31,065 nt of DNA from a virus. The stretch's first letter is position 1. Each line of letters begins with the position of its first letter. Of the stretch, positions 11,301 to 17,465 are shown piece after piece. The stretch is from the IMG/VR virus record IMGVR_UViG_3300006990_000107, positions 1-31,065 of that record; one strand, written 5' to 3'. The notes beneath the pieces were generated by a model that did not search any database, was not told where the DNA came from, and worked only from the letters and a program-made list of their open reading frames with translations. The translations under genes were made by a program, and so were the position numbers.

Positions 11301-11530
11301 TGGGTGAGTTCATATTAAAACTTTTTAATTTTTCTGAGTACCAGCAAAAGGGAGGAAATAAAAGTAAAGGGTTAAAGTTAACGAAAACTGAACTGAAAAG
11401 ATATTTTCCAGAACTATACCCAGACACTAATGAAGATGGACCGATGGAAGATTATCTTAAATTACAGAAAGAAGCTAAAGCAGAACAAAAACGTTTAAGA
11501 AAAGAGCTTCTTGATCAGATTTATAATTAA
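2312..11530 (+). CDS. Giant polyvalent virion protein (3072 aa) with zinc peptidase and GNAT-like domains
   Basis: A 3072-aa protein that is probably packaged and ejected with the DNA. Residues 5-29 and 36-60 form a tandem repeat (LYxYLKxxxLTDLxAExF). Glycine/alanine-rich hydrophobic segments lie near residues 566-633 and 771-802, and again near 2866-2920. A low-complexity acidic/Ser/Gln linker follows the first hydrophobic part. HEVFH at 1129-1133, with a downstream ELF glutamate at about 1191, matches a gluzincin-type metallopeptidase. Residues about 1648-1730 resemble a GNAT acetyltransferase, with QRNKGTG as the acetyl-CoA loop and FYKGLGF near the end. The rest is long and helical and carries many basic residues. 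This architecture matches the large polyvalent proteins of phages and mobile elements. Inference: it helps genome entry and may modify host proteins early. A second gene appears to be overprinted at 5211-5366. Confidence 0.8.
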   Translation: MDKFTELYNYLKEEGLTDLSAEEFKAEYAAGTAKNAELYSYLKSEKLTDLDAEKFNIEYFPGVEKKNPNDISPSNTPEVITDSTTETPEVVDTSLDTSTIKKPLGDNTVIDVQEEDSTVTEFPAYDPREQGKEINANPITYNSSDSQFDKSLAFITKDLIDREESEVVNRMKYHFEDYGFDFEQGGGFMSGLDGMKVTSKDDPTKSININLDPVFGDIFGGESGPAKELRKFLKENRRTDQRMESLDASYDKNRKKYFSSEATKKDIQAVRNSAKNLNSDYKVYQDRKTIHEAEIDALLGQPKEIQNTPEWKIKYQQTLAAGKRLKQFKNRLTDNYNSYKKFEGQINSSVGNYIDMKEADDSTFFGGLVNDFVGPGVSEVLASVWGAGVDGFYKAAQFFDEDFGMTAEEKKDRYIDIAKDLGYPVPENIEDDAVYTKWLEGLQEQKFEDEEVEGELSFNTFPKEIIERLEADGFDLTKPTLNGQYFNKNQSGLNKFLNGQYIDLPDYAYDKTRGERLKRLVLDQEVKENKNPQKEFIKKYFNEILSADDISDEKYAKQSNSNIVYTGLSGLAKSLPSVLTTFASRGKIAPAVGLGAAKRNLIARGLGLTTKGGIAQTVSFAMLQAEAMNVEMNNDPDFKYVTESERKNIVIPTAITVGILERYGFRNIAGNKAIMTGLMNKVTNMLPAGATAAMFKNQMNKLVQSNIAKGIFSNTAVKAAATFTGRVTKAALAEAETGGLQQIAEMGYKDVWNNMNNKDMFEQPELWTKEFWGTVGHAAAAEAVGGFVMGVPGAVIAAAKNKTSDLLSDDLVEMFDMIRNDEITVEAYQTQLDLAVSNGKITSEEASKQMLDFQTLSGAANTLPSDLDVNSRKKGLVLIFEQQQLEAEMEKMNKNLNSYKTKEARVEEIKNEIGQLGTNQAQANTNFRNETEGIQDSVLVTEEDATKSLQDKGVQNPTVEQIKTEQDALQKQSTTSLDAQESSRSSEEVGQSVPNSQSTQQSETEDKAQDKKKTKEEVSQEEQNDIDDFFGDEVLDDVETSSDNLSINRKQVEGDTEIENTTLASAVVNKAKKAARAIAKIAPEVKIVLHDTQAEYEKYATKGSRGYYNPNSKVIHINLTKAKGNTVAHEVFHAVFLDKISGGDVQAKQAALKLITSVRKTLPAESLLAKRIDNFAKNYDENFKNEEKLAELFSLMATEYKTLKKPGQNKIIEFIRSMAAKLGVTIPGGFGKTDESVIDFMNAFSKKVRTGTEITEGDVDVLNKINEDVIVEQGTLVEEADGVIPNEIEDDGPSIDFRENRESQINRGGIDMGSIKRGSINELSGTNAFVFAADQATYGEVESPSGNKFKFDGGFLYPYGAEAAGSKAAWVFSTEGAANKVLNKVNESDGVGLVMSQAKNGITGNLQFLEYINSEINYAIEKGASPQEMLAYINTKLKLTKVANGLSKRGFPSQINSLEQLSEILTPLNFEQRGEFTEKFLSKDSYEKFNISPFSPLKTVPTNTSDVVNDPTLSNIGYGDIVSAIQFEKNGKPFKLSKGEPGYHPAYPWAIPGKGLMVFNRGVDVRKVYPESKPKSKEANQTPLGKRTKPAAARSAMGGQFTAKVPSNIKVEGSEIRQGREQLTASKLESNLESKYNATLDIYENKGFLELDKIIISEDQRNKGTGTKMMKEVISFADSRGLTIALTPSKSYGATSVERLKSFYKGLGFVENKGSNKDFSTKQSMLKLPSRKGREQSTEQQVKDQTGMPASGFYSAQAMVSDIQRQFNRIGPGYVAKRAKQGAYGGGGGVYVIGPNKRIVKNPTRKGRQQAMDNENDLLRIIIAGREEGGFEDAAIKDYLKRRKRKVDGKTASAYSAKEINAAFKVLESEAFDSYMFREYPTSFNDIKGGFLAGLKLMKDVDTYYKKLVEKNNLIKDRVAKNRKTKQVPLTDEQINLKVLDYFMSLPGYKSVGVKGKRQTSQQLAMERDMLNILLPDPLKANPKRIAAINRRIKNIKFTERNLKGVQRALRNYIRTVLPRDLYTKKEITDLIDKVNRVNATNFESVKDEVFKIVTTKTNKRLESVLFKMLDKAYTTIQSGRFKGVKIDNETRKKLNRINKLVVNPKSTGDQIMEANEKLLKLYNEVSTEEVVDEKDKKSRKTKSTFSKSDLQQMAEITLAMQINTSFTQDMNDSNKTTQLSSVINSLKQIEESGKANFEYELLQDAIQYRENERAVYKDMTGIDIDAKQSLIDQGIPENEITEFMVNEEFQKIKKDVSLDAKESGGLKVEGVIKRFKGSLNSLATKIEQGLFGSAEDMTGLIDRISTQPGEIFEGATQELTQKKIRSSSRVYKSRMIGQQLSLSNKMTELFGNKWVNINRKNSQMTESIVRSKVKDDLLQGQLKEAQENKTLKKGERTALINSIQKEIDQNTVNLSQNQLLYYYSQMQDPSLEGSMINTFNPTRKGNIVFDNEFKSRIEQEISDKLDERLKDLSEWMIKDYYPSSYDHYNNTYKKIYRTDMPWNQNYAGRVYRQNENDMEALDLLADSQSWITNVGSASTKVRVQNTNPIEKVDGVDALLNYTKDMEYFAAYGVAIRDINKIFSSPMIKETIKEKFGSTIYTYIDDSIKKIANKGIQSQRQIQVINTFNNTFLLSRLGLNPTLILKQMTSFITYGNDIGYINWVKNAAMSTTQAKKLVNEVLDNSIVLQDRYGQTIKRAVETYADEKFEKMNGGLLERFGLTNAKQDKISKILMWTTMTGDKGAILVGGVPNYLYYKNEFKKKNPEASEQEVIDHAIKKFEADTLRTQQSSDLQDKDYFQTKGALIRAFNMFLTTPKQYFRREIIAARNMYRIVKSGGKQGKGVIKDNGELNYWKSLGKSARSLAVYHVVMPVVFQWVSAGLPGLLRGMNDEDKKDLGIAALLGNLNALFIIGKVAETLKDVALGKPWAKTPSTIPILGQTSQLADLYMRAQKAKGVKKEEAMNKFMAEAIALTGIPAPQLRKFMKNFSEIGDSKSMGEFILKLFNFSEYQQKGGNKSKGLKLTKTELKRYFPELYPDTNEDGPMEDYLKLQKEAKAEQKRLRKELLDQIYN
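5211..5366 (+). CDS. Small basic protein overprinted in another frame of the giant gene, 51 aa
   Basis: The frame shifted +1 relative to the giant gene encodes a 51-aa protein beginning MPYKSKAQRAWMHKNLPEVA. It continues with KRWDKAYP, a short SLPNRV segment and a Lys/Arg-rich tail ending RRPRRK. The motif MPYKSKAQ..(F/W)MH...P.(I/V)A..WD, followed by a LP.(K/R)V turn, is one I associate with a very common family of tiny phage proteins of unknown function. An open frame by chance would not be expected to carry it. The frame also extends upstream to 5142, but the family starts at the internal ATG chosen here. The giant protein shows only low-complexity Ser/Gln/Glu/Lys sequence over the same bases, as expected if this frame drives the coding constraint. 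Whether it is translated independently is untested. Confidence 0.6.
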   Translation: MPYKSKAQRAWMHKNLPEVAKRWDKAYPTASLPNRVKPKTKLKTKRRPRRK

Positions 11531-11535
11531 AATGT

Positions 11536-11775
11536 ATGGCCTTTAACGAACACCTTTGTATGCTGCAAAGCTATAGAATTTTGACTGGCAAAGACTCTTT
11601 TAGCACGTTGCTGGAAGAGTTTGATGAAGTTGAATTAGTGTTCGACCCTACACGAGCTGTGATTGTAATGGATGATGATGTATACGATTTAGTTAGGTAT
11701 TATTTTGAGTCCAGGGAAGACTATGAGAAGTGTGCTGAAATACATTGGGCTAAGTGTAAAGCTAAAAATTCTTAG
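11536..11775 (+). CDS. Hypothetical acidic protein, 79 aa
   Basis: A 79-aa acidic protein (MAFNEHLCML...) placed 5 nt after the giant gene stop, probably on the same transcript. It has a helical N-terminus, a short VELVFDPTRAVIVMDDDVYD segment that looks like beta strands, and a charged C-terminal helix. I recognise no family. Its last 14 nt overlap, tail to tail, the end of the first minus-strand gene (stop at 11762). The late plus-strand and early minus-strand transcription units therefore converge here without a spacer. I see no terminator hairpin between them. Confidence 0.65.
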   Translation: MAFNEHLCMLQSYRILTGKDSFSTLLEEFDEVELVFDPTRAVIVMDDDVYDLVRYYFESREDYEKCAEIHWAKCKAKNS

Positions 11776-12082
11776 AGAAATTTCTACGCTCCGCTTCCAG
11801 TTTATAATATAAAAACGCTTGAAATCCATTTACGTGAGAGTCTGTTGGGAAAAAATATTTCCATCCTTTGGACTTTCCTTTATTTATGTAGTAGAAAAAT
11901 GCAACAGCTACTTTACCTCCTGTTTTTGAAAAATTTACACATGCGCTGTGGTCTGAGGTTGGTATAATTTCTTCTACCGAAAAAGATTCATTATTTACAT
12001 TTCCTACTCTATTAACATTCGAGTATCTTTGTGCGATAGTTTCACAGAAATCTTGTAATTCTGTTGCTATTCCTTTATTCAT
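11762..12082 (-). CDS. Hypothetical protein, 106 aa
   Basis: This 106-aa protein is the last gene of the minus-strand replication operon. The N-terminal third is helical (NKGIATELQDFCETIAQRYS). The remainder looks like a small alpha/beta fold, with KVAVAFFYYINKGKSKGWKY and PTDSHVNGFQAFLYYKLEAE. The GKSKGWKYFFPTDSH segment is distinctive and resembles conserved hypothetical proteins I associate with marine phages, but no function is known to me. Its ATG overlaps the stop of the upstream 38-aa gene (ATGA), which supports the start. There is no signal peptide or membrane segment. The end overlaps the convergent plus-strand gene by 14 nt. Confidence 0.7.
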   Translation of the reverse strand: MNKGIATELQDFCETIAQRYSNVNRVGNVNNESFSVEEIIPTSDHSACVNFSKTGGKVAVAFFYYINKGKSKGWKYFFPTDSHVNGFQAFLYYKLEAERRNFSKNF

Positions 12083-12195
12083 AACTTTTGTTGTAGTTTC
12101 TGTATCTTTAATACAATTTTAGAAGACTGTGGTAATTTTTTGAGTCTTAATATTTCTTTTATAACAGAAGGTCTTGTGTCTGTTTTAGATTTCAT
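12079..12195 (-). CDS. Hypothetical tiny basic protein, 38 aa
   Basis: A 38-aa frame fills the gap between two larger minus-strand genes. It starts MKSKTDTRPSVIKEILRLKK and ends in KIQKLQQKL. Its ATG lies inside the end of the 64-aa gene upstream, an 11-nt overlap. Its TGA overlaps the ATG of the 106-aa gene downstream as ATGA, the coupling pattern seen throughout this operon. It is very basic and predicted to be a single amphipathic helix. No family is recognised. The support is the exact tiling of the gap, since the peptide is too short for composition to be decisive. Confidence 0.5.
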   Translation of the reverse strand: MKSKTDTRPSVIKEILRLKKLPQSSKIVLKIQKLQQKL

Positions 12196-12379
12196 CTGAC
12201 AAAGATTTTATTAGTTCACTCATAGTTTGGATAATATTTTTAGCTTTTTTTTTAGCTGCCTCGTGATCCCTGTCCATTAAGTCTTCGTAAATATTATCAG
12301 TTAATGAATGCAAGTTGTTAGTCACATAGTTGATATGTGTAATAGCTTGAATGTCATCAGCAGAAACAGGGTTTGACAT
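12185..12379 (-). CDS. Hypothetical helical protein, 64 aa
   Basis: A 64-aa protein beginning MSNPVSADDIQAITHIN. It is almost entirely helical, with heptad-like spacing of hydrophobic residues (NLHSLTDNIYEDLM and NIIQTMSELIKSL) that suggests a short coiled coil or helical hairpin. Its start shares one base with the stop of the 76-aa gene upstream, so it sits in the same translationally coupled operon. No family is recognised and no catalytic motif is visible. A small partner or adaptor protein for the replication genes around it is possible, but that is only context. Confidence 0.6.
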   Translation of the reverse strand: MSNPVSADDIQAITHINYVTNNLHSLTDNIYEDLMDRDHEAAKKKAKNIIQTMSELIKSLSDEI

Positions 12380-12609
12380 TAATCTAAGGAATTAAGTATT
12401 TGTTTTCCTACAGCTGCATTTATTTTGCCAATGGCTCTATAAAGTTTTCTTGACTTGACTTTAGTAGCGTGTCGTTCTGTTTGTGTGGATTCTTTACCCA
12501 TGTTTGTGTAAAGACAGCAGTCTATAAATAAAAGGGTATCAATTTTCTTTTTGTCAGACCAAGTTTTATAATTTAAAATTTTATCTATGTCTTCTACGCT
12601 ATAATCCAT
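12379..12609 (-). CDS. Hypothetical protein, 76 aa
   Basis: A 76-aa protein beginning MDYSVEDIDKILNYKTWSDK. It has two helical segments flanking a Cys-containing stretch (LLFIDCCLYTNMG) and a basic KVKSRKLYRAIGKINAA segment. The start overlaps the end of the DnaA-domain-IV-like gene by 11 nt. The stop overlaps the next start by one base. The acidic N-terminus and basic middle resemble small nucleic-acid-associated phage proteins, but I can name no family. Membership of the replication operon is the only functional clue. Confidence 0.6.
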   Translation of the reverse strand: MDYSVEDIDKILNYKTWSDKKKIDTLLFIDCCLYTNMGKESTQTERHATKVKSRKLYRAIGKINAAVGKQILNSLD

Positions 12610-13123
12610 TTAAATATGTATTTACTTTTCGTTCAAAAGCTGAAAAATTGTTTCCTGTTCTATGTTCAATATCAGCGACCAGTTTATAGAACTTTTTATA
12701 CTTACCAGTGTAGTGATTAACTTCCTTTCTCAAGTCACTTACCTCCAAATTTAACTTTTTATTTTGATTTACGAGAAATTTTATTCTGTTTTTTAAATCA
12801 GACTCAAGTAATGAGTCAAAGTTTTCAACATTTTCAAGCCAATTATTTACAATATTGTTGTATGAAAGTTGTATGTCAGGATCATATTTTATTATGTAAG
12901 GAAGTTGTTTTAGACTATGCAATACAGTTGCATGGTTTTTGTTGAAAACTTTTGCAATATCAGTTAAGCTCATTCGCAAATGTTTTCGTAAAATATCGTA
13001 TACAACAGCTCTTGCAAATATATACTCACGTTTTCTTGTATTTACCCTTGGGTCCAGTCCCAGTACTTCTTCTACATTTAGGATTATGGCCTCTATTGTT
13101 TTTTCTTTAAGAGATGATTTCAT
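12599..13123 (-). CDS. DnaA domain IV-like DNA-binding protein, 174 aa
   Basis: A 174-aa protein whose first ~90 residues resemble the C-terminal DNA-binding domain IV of DnaA. A helix containing REYIFARAVVYDILRKHLRM is followed by SLTDIAKVFNKNHATVLHSL. The latter matches the DnaA signature helix-turn-helix, in which the H-x-TV-x-H residues contact the DnaA box. The AAA+ ATPase domain is absent. The C-terminal half is a charged coiled coil (roughly residues 110-150) that could mediate dimerisation. The ATG overlaps the upstream stop (ATGA). Inference: a phage initiator or regulator that binds repeated sites, with the 11-bp TGTC iterons near the primase and groEL as obvious candidates. It could also compete with host DnaA. 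Confidence 0.7.
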   Translation of the reverse strand: MKSSLKEKTIEAIILNVEEVLGLDPRVNTRKREYIFARAVVYDILRKHLRMSLTDIAKVFNKNHATVLHSLKQLPYIIKYDPDIQLSYNNIVNNWLENVENFDSLLESDLKNRIKFLVNQNKKLNLEVSDLRKEVNHYTGKYKKFYKLVADIEHRTGNNFSAFERKVNTYLNGL

Positions 13124-13437
13124 TTTATATATGATTTTAAATTTATTAAATCTAAGTATTCATCAGATTCTATGATGTGAAAATCCGTTAGTGTAAGAAA
13201 CTCCCCAGCAGACCTTAAAATTTCTATTGCAAAATATACTGGTTCATCTCTATGTATTACAACCCCACCAACCACGTATGTTGTAAGTTCATTTATAGGG
13301 TACTCTTTTAGGTTGTTGTCTATATAGTCAGATATAAGTATTTTAAGAGTTATATCACTTAGTTCAGATAAAGAATCAATAAAATCATCTTCAACCTCAT
13401 ATCCTTTATCCTTTATATACTTCGGTTTTAAACCCAT
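13120..13437 (-). CDS. Hypothetical protein, 105 aa
   Basis: A 105-aa acidic protein beginning MGLKPKYIKDKGYEVEDDFI. The middle is predicted beta (TYVVGGVVIHRDEPVYFAIEIL). The C-terminus alternates acidic and hydrophobic residues and ends LINLKSYIK. I recognise no family. It overlaps the upstream VRR-NUC gene by 32 nt and joins the DnaA-IV-like gene by an ATGA overlap, so it belongs to the replication operon. The only methionine near the N-terminus is the one used, which fixes the start unless a non-ATG codon is used. Confidence 0.65.
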   Translation of the reverse strand: MGLKPKYIKDKGYEVEDDFIDSLSELSDITLKILISDYIDNNLKEYPINELTTYVVGGVVIHRDEPVYFAIEILRSAGEFLTLTDFHIIESDEYLDLINLKSYIK

Positions 13438-13645
13438 GCTTTTCTAATTCTTTTAATCTATATTTTTGTAGCTCTGATAAAACTCCCTTTGGTTTTTTTA
13501 TTTCTGAAAAAAGCACGTCACAATTTGGAGGTAAAGCAATTAAATCTGGAATACCATTTTTATTTGTAAGCTTGAGTTTTATAACATAATAACCTTCAGC
13601 TTCAAGTTCTTTTATTCGTTTGTTTTGTATCTGTTGTTCCGTCAT
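13406..13645 (-). CDS. VRR-NUC domain nuclease, 79 aa
   Basis: A 79-aa minimal VRR-NUC fold (PD-(D/E)XK superfamily), the type found as stand-alone Holliday-junction or flap nucleases in phages. It begins MTEQQIQNKRIKELEAEGYY. The catalytic core is visible: G-I-P-D-L-I-A (the Asp), then VLFSEIKKPKG (the E-x-K pair), then L-x-x-x-Q near SELQKYRLKEL. The frame is open 39 codons further upstream, but that extension would overlap the preceding membrane-protein gene much more. Typical VRR-NUC proteins start close to this methionine, so I chose the ATG at 13645. It overlaps its upstream neighbour by 44 nt. Likely role: resolving or trimming DNA intermediates in phage replication and recombination. 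Confidence 0.85.
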   Translation of the reverse strand: MTEQQIQNKRIKELEAEGYYVIKLKLTNKNGIPDLIALPPNCDVLFSEIKKPKGVLSELQKYRLKELEKHGFKTEVYKG

Positions 13646-13826
13646 GTCCGTTTTGTTTCCAATCAATCCAAAAGCCAACCGCAACCATAACGTGTAAAAA
13701 TATAGACAAAGCGTATTCATATAGGTCATGCCAGGTGGCAAAGTGTAAATGTACGTGTCCAATTATCCAAAAAGGTATCGCCATTTGTTGACTGTACCAA
13801 ATTAAAAAAAATTTTATAAACTTCAT
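13602..13826 (-). CDS. Small membrane protein with a probable helical hairpin, 74 aa
   Basis: A 74-aa protein with two hydrophobic stretches: MKFIKFFLIWYSQQMAIPFW into IIG near the N-terminus, and YALSIFLHVMVAVGFWI in the middle. They are separated by a His/Asp-containing turn (HVHLHFATWHD). A polar Thr/Lys/Asn tail follows. This predicts a two-helix inner-membrane protein. The ATG overlaps the helicase stop (ATGA), strong evidence that it is real and coupled. Its 3' end overlaps the VRR-NUC gene by 44 nt. A membrane protein in a replication operon could anchor replication or alter the host membrane, but no family is recognised. Confidence 0.6.
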   Translation of the reverse strand: MKFIKFFLIWYSQQMAIPFWIIGHVHLHFATWHDLYEYALSIFLHVMVAVGFWIDWKQNGHDGTTDTKQTNKRT

Positions 13827-15064
13827 AGGGACAATAGATCTCTTTTAAAATGTCTTAGCGTATAATCTTTTTTCTTAGTTACAGCTTTGTAGATATCTTT
13901 TTCAATACCACCTCGTGAAAAAATCCAATAGACATCACTTTCAAGTCTGTCTTTTGTTGTCATTCTATCTCTTGACTGCCAGTAACTGGTTGCACTAAAA
14001 TCAATATTGTAATACACCAAGCAAGCAGCTTTCCTCAAAGATATACCTTCTCTTCCACTTACTATTTGCAAAGCTATGGTTTTATCTGTACTATTAAATT
14101 CTTCAAGCTCTGTGCATAATTGTTTACCATAAACTTCTTTTAGTGCATTCAATTCTTCCTTAAATTTATAGAATATTCCTACTTGTACATCAGCAAAATT
14201 GTCATGGATAAATTGTGCCTTACTTAAATCTAATATCATAGAGTTACCAGACTCGAATTTAACAGTACCAGAATACATTTGATGAAGTTTCATCATGAGC
14301 TTTACTGGTGTGTCAGCCAATATAACATCATTATTACCTTCAATAACTAAATGCTTTTTTAGTTTAGCTGTAAGGTCATAGGTCCTTGAATTCATCTCTA
14401 CCTCTAATACATGTTCTTTGGTATTAACTTTGAACCCAGCTTCTTTTTGAGTGTATGAAATTGTATATGGTTTCATTTCGTCTATAATAGTTTGTAGGCC
14501 ATCAGAATAATCGTTTATGTAAAGAGAATTGATTTTTCTTTGCTTAACGTTTACGTATTGTTTAGAAAACTTATAAAAGTTTACATAGTCACTAAATGGA
14601 TGCTTACGAACTACAGAAACCTGATGGTACATTTGACTAAATGATTCAGGTGTTGGTGTTCCTGACAGGAATATTACAAAAGGGTCGTTTTCCAAGATCA
14701 AAGAACGAACTTGTTTTGACCTTTTGTTTCTTTTTGGAAATGCTCCCATGCCATGAGCTTCATCACATATTACCATATCCCAACCTAATTGGTCTATTTT
14801 ATGTAATGACTCGTAATTTATAACTGTAATGCTGTATGATGGATTAAGAAGTTTATAATCACTTTCAATACTGCTTATGGCTTTTTTCTTGGTAATAAAC
14901 AAGAGGTTCGATACTGGCAAAAGCGCACTTACACCCAAGCTCGTGAGAGTTTTACCAGTTCGTACCTCCATCGCAAGATAAACAAATTTATGTTTTTGCA
15001 ACAAAGGTTTGGCTTTATTTATTATTGATGTTTGATAGTCTCTAAACTCCATATTAAAAATCAA
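13823..15064 (-). CDS. SNF2/SF2 DEAH-box helicase, 413 aa
   Basis: A superfamily 2 helicase of the compact phage SNF2-like type. The N-terminus FRDYQ is the Q-like motif, EVRTGKT (Lys38) is motif I and CDEAH at 100-104 is motif II. LSGTPTP is motif III. A C-terminal RecA lobe carries IVSGREGISL and the QSRDRM arginine-finger motif VI. Such proteins translocate on double-stranded DNA and assist replication or remodelling. The gene overlaps the end of the primase-helicase by 11 nt. An in-frame ATG at 15052 begins MEFRDYQ, one base after the primase stop, and is an equally good or better start, giving 409 aa. It sits directly downstream of the primase-helicase, so both enzymes are probably made together. 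Confidence 0.88.
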   Translation of the reverse strand: MIFNMEFRDYQTSIINKAKPLLQKHKFVYLAMEVRTGKTLTSLGVSALLPVSNLLFITKKKAISSIESDYKLLNPSYSITVINYESLHKIDQLGWDMVICDEAHGMGAFPKRNKRSKQVRSLILENDPFVIFLSGTPTPESFSQMYHQVSVVRKHPFSDYVNFYKFSKQYVNVKQRKINSLYINDYSDGLQTIIDEMKPYTISYTQKEAGFKVNTKEHVLEVEMNSRTYDLTAKLKKHLVIEGNNDVILADTPVKLMMKLHQMYSGTVKFESGNSMILDLSKAQFIHDNFADVQVGIFYKFKEELNALKEVYGKQLCTELEEFNSTDKTIALQIVSGREGISLRKAACLVYYNIDFSATSYWQSRDRMTTKDRLESDVYWIFSRGGIEKDIYKAVTKKKDYTLRHFKRDLLSL

Positions 15065-17465
15065 AATTACCGTTAGTTTCTAACTCATGTTTTGTTCTAA
15101 AACGTAACCATCTACCTACAGAATCTCTATCAGCTTCAGGCTTACAGTCATACTTAAACATTGAGTATGCTTCCAACCACTTATTAAACTTAGTTCTTGA
15201 TACAGTCATTTTAGATTTAGGAGCAAAATCAGGATTGTCTTCTACAAAATCTAAATACAAATCATTTTTATAAACCTTGTAACCTTTTGCTAACTTTTCA
15301 TTTATGTTGTTAGTTCCAATCAATCCACACCACTCTAAAAACTCATGACAGGTTGCAGCTGATAGCTGTCTGATTTTTAAGTTTACAAACTTTGATTTAA
15401 TCAGTCCATGCATCATGTATTGCTGTAGGCATCCAATCATGTAGTTATCAAACTTACACCACTCTTCATCATCCCACTCTCCAAACATAAGCTTACCAAA
15501 TTCTTTTAATGGTGTTAAATCTTTAGTGTAGTATTGTGCTAACTCCAGCTCCCACTTTCTCCTGGCAAAAGATGAACCTTGGCCTTTAATAGCGTAGTTA
15601 GTTGTAATGGCAATTTTTGGAGACTTACTAAATGGTATCTTTATAGCATCTTTGTTCTTTTTCTCCAACACCAATCCCTCTGTTATAACACTAAACAATC
15701 TTTCAAAATCAAAATGCTTTTTAACATCATCAAAACATAAAACCTGTGTGTCAACGCTAACAGTCTGATAAGCAAAGCTTTTCTCAAAATTAAAAGACTT
15801 ACCATCTATAAACACTAACTTCTTCATGTGGCTTAGTGCATTCATAAATAAACCTTTACCTGTTCCACCTTCAGGATTATCAGAAATAACCTCATCATTT
15901 AAAATGACAGCTGGACAGTAGGATAAATTTTTCCATTGGTGCAGAAGATATCCTATAGTAGATTTCATAGATTTTATTCTGCTTTCATCCTGACCACATA
16001 TGTTAGTAATGAACTGCTGGTAGTCACATCCATCTCCATCACATAGTTGAAAATTTCTGTCAATTACATGATCACTCCAAACGTATCCTCCTAAGTCTAA
16101 ATAATCAATCCTTGTTACAGAGTCATGTTTAACTTTAACAGCTCCGTTTTTATAGTACAAGTAAGCAGTATCTTTATTGTCCTCTATAAAGTAAACATCT
16201 ATTGAAGATAGTAACGTAAGAAACTCTTCTCTAAAATAACGTGTGTGTTCAGCAAAATAATTATAAACAGACAGGTCATCTACCTCCAGCAGATAATTAA
16301 GAATAAAATCTTTTATTTCTTTCTCTGAAGTGTGGTCTATTAAGTTGTTTGTTACTTTCACAAACACATAATTTTTACTGCCTTCAGGATTGAATTTAAA
16401 GAATCCATTTTCTTCTAAAAATTGTTTAAAAAGAATGTGTACTATTTTTATGACACCCTTATCGTTTTTAGTCCAAAACTGATTGTTTGCATTTTCTTGG
16501 TCTAATCTTGATATGACATTCTCTATTGTCGTTGTTTCAACATCAGAGTTCTCAAGCTCAACTCTGATATCTTTTTTTGACACACCACGTTTTAACTTCA
16601 TTCTCACGTTGTTAACCTTGTCCTCGTCTTCATAGTACTTAGTTCCGTGATTATGTTTCTGTGAGTATGCACTGTCTATAGTTCTTTTAATCTCTGATAT
16701 TGTAAATGTTTTTGTTCTGTAGTTCATTAGCTGTGACTCAGCTAAAGACTTATAAATTCCAAAATCATTGAAAGCTGCAGCCAAAACATAAGCATTGTTA
16801 TTTCTCTGCCCTTCATTCATTGGGTACTTTTTAGTCCACCACTTTACAAGTATGTCTACTATCTTGTTCTCATCTGTTAAAGGGATGGTAGGTATATCTG
16901 AGTGCTTATTTATTTCTACGTACTCTTGCTCTTCAATTTTATCCCATAAACTTGATTGTGCATTAATGTGAATTAGTGGGTCATAAGACTCATAGCAGAC
17001 ACGTGAGACATTTTTACAGGTCTTATCGAAGTATTCGCTATCGAAGTAATTTTGAAGGCTTAAAAAGTAGCTTTTGTGGTTGTCTTGAATAGGTGGTATT
17101 TTTACCAGTACCTTTAATCCATTTCCACTTGGAGAAATAAATACAGAGTACACGTATTTATCTTTTGATAGCCTCTCTTTTTCTTGCAGCAAATCTCTGT
17201 TTGATTTGTAACCATCAAAATCTAAGCAGATAAATCCACTGTGTTCCTTCAGTGCATTGTCAGCTCTTTTAGAAAATAGGCCACTGAAACAAATTGCTGG
17301 TAATTTTTGTTTTAAAATGTTTCTGTTTTCTTTGTCTTTCTCTGCTCTAATCTTTTTTACTATATCTTTTGAAGCTCCGTCCTGTATCCTTGTGAGTATT
17401 AAATTTATGTTTCTATAGAAGGGCTGTGATGTCTGTTTTATGTCTTTAAATATTGTAATGTCCAT
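15054..17465 (-). CDS. VirE_N-type primase / DUF5906-like P-loop helicase, 803 aa
   Basis: The central replication enzyme, joining priming and unwinding. The N-terminus (about 1-180) looks like the VirE N-terminal/BT4734-like primase-polymerase domain common in Bacteroidota elements. FICLDFDGY holds the metal-binding Asp82 and Asp84, SPSGNGLKV lies near 111-119, and SRVCYESYDP follows. A helical linker leads to a helicase domain with Walker A NPEGGTGKG (Lys537), Walker B-like VLCFDDV, and an IAITTNYAIKG sensor region followed by SSFARRKWELE. This matches D5/DUF5906-like superfamily 3-type helicases. It is the first gene of the minus-strand replication operon. A promoter lies about 130 nt upstream, and 11-bp TGTC iterons run through its start codon, which suggests autoregulation or an origin at its 5' end. 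Confidence 0.88.
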   Translation of the reverse strand: MDITIFKDIKQTSQPFYRNINLILTRIQDGASKDIVKKIRAEKDKENRNILKQKLPAICFSGLFSKRADNALKEHSGFICLDFDGYKSNRDLLQEKERLSKDKYVYSVFISPSGNGLKVLVKIPPIQDNHKSYFLSLQNYFDSEYFDKTCKNVSRVCYESYDPLIHINAQSSLWDKIEEQEYVEINKHSDIPTIPLTDENKIVDILVKWWTKKYPMNEGQRNNNAYVLAAAFNDFGIYKSLAESQLMNYRTKTFTISEIKRTIDSAYSQKHNHGTKYYEDEDKVNNVRMKLKRGVSKKDIRVELENSDVETTTIENVISRLDQENANNQFWTKNDKGVIKIVHILFKQFLEENGFFKFNPEGSKNYVFVKVTNNLIDHTSEKEIKDFILNYLLEVDDLSVYNYFAEHTRYFREEFLTLLSSIDVYFIEDNKDTAYLYYKNGAVKVKHDSVTRIDYLDLGGYVWSDHVIDRNFQLCDGDGCDYQQFITNICGQDESRIKSMKSTIGYLLHQWKNLSYCPAVILNDEVISDNPEGGTGKGLFMNALSHMKKLVFIDGKSFNFEKSFAYQTVSVDTQVLCFDDVKKHFDFERLFSVITEGLVLEKKNKDAIKIPFSKSPKIAITTNYAIKGQGSSFARRKWELELAQYYTKDLTPLKEFGKLMFGEWDDEEWCKFDNYMIGCLQQYMMHGLIKSKFVNLKIRQLSAATCHEFLEWCGLIGTNNINEKLAKGYKVYKNDLYLDFVEDNPDFAPKSKMTVSRTKFNKWLEAYSMFKYDCKPEADRDSVGRWLRFRTKHELETNGNFDF

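Noticed and set aside
10936-11427. A 163-aa open frame on the minus strand opposite the giant gene
   Set aside because: The sense strand encodes coherent hydrophobic helices of the giant protein. The antisense peptide is Phe/Ser/Pro-rich with no start context and no neighbours in that direction.
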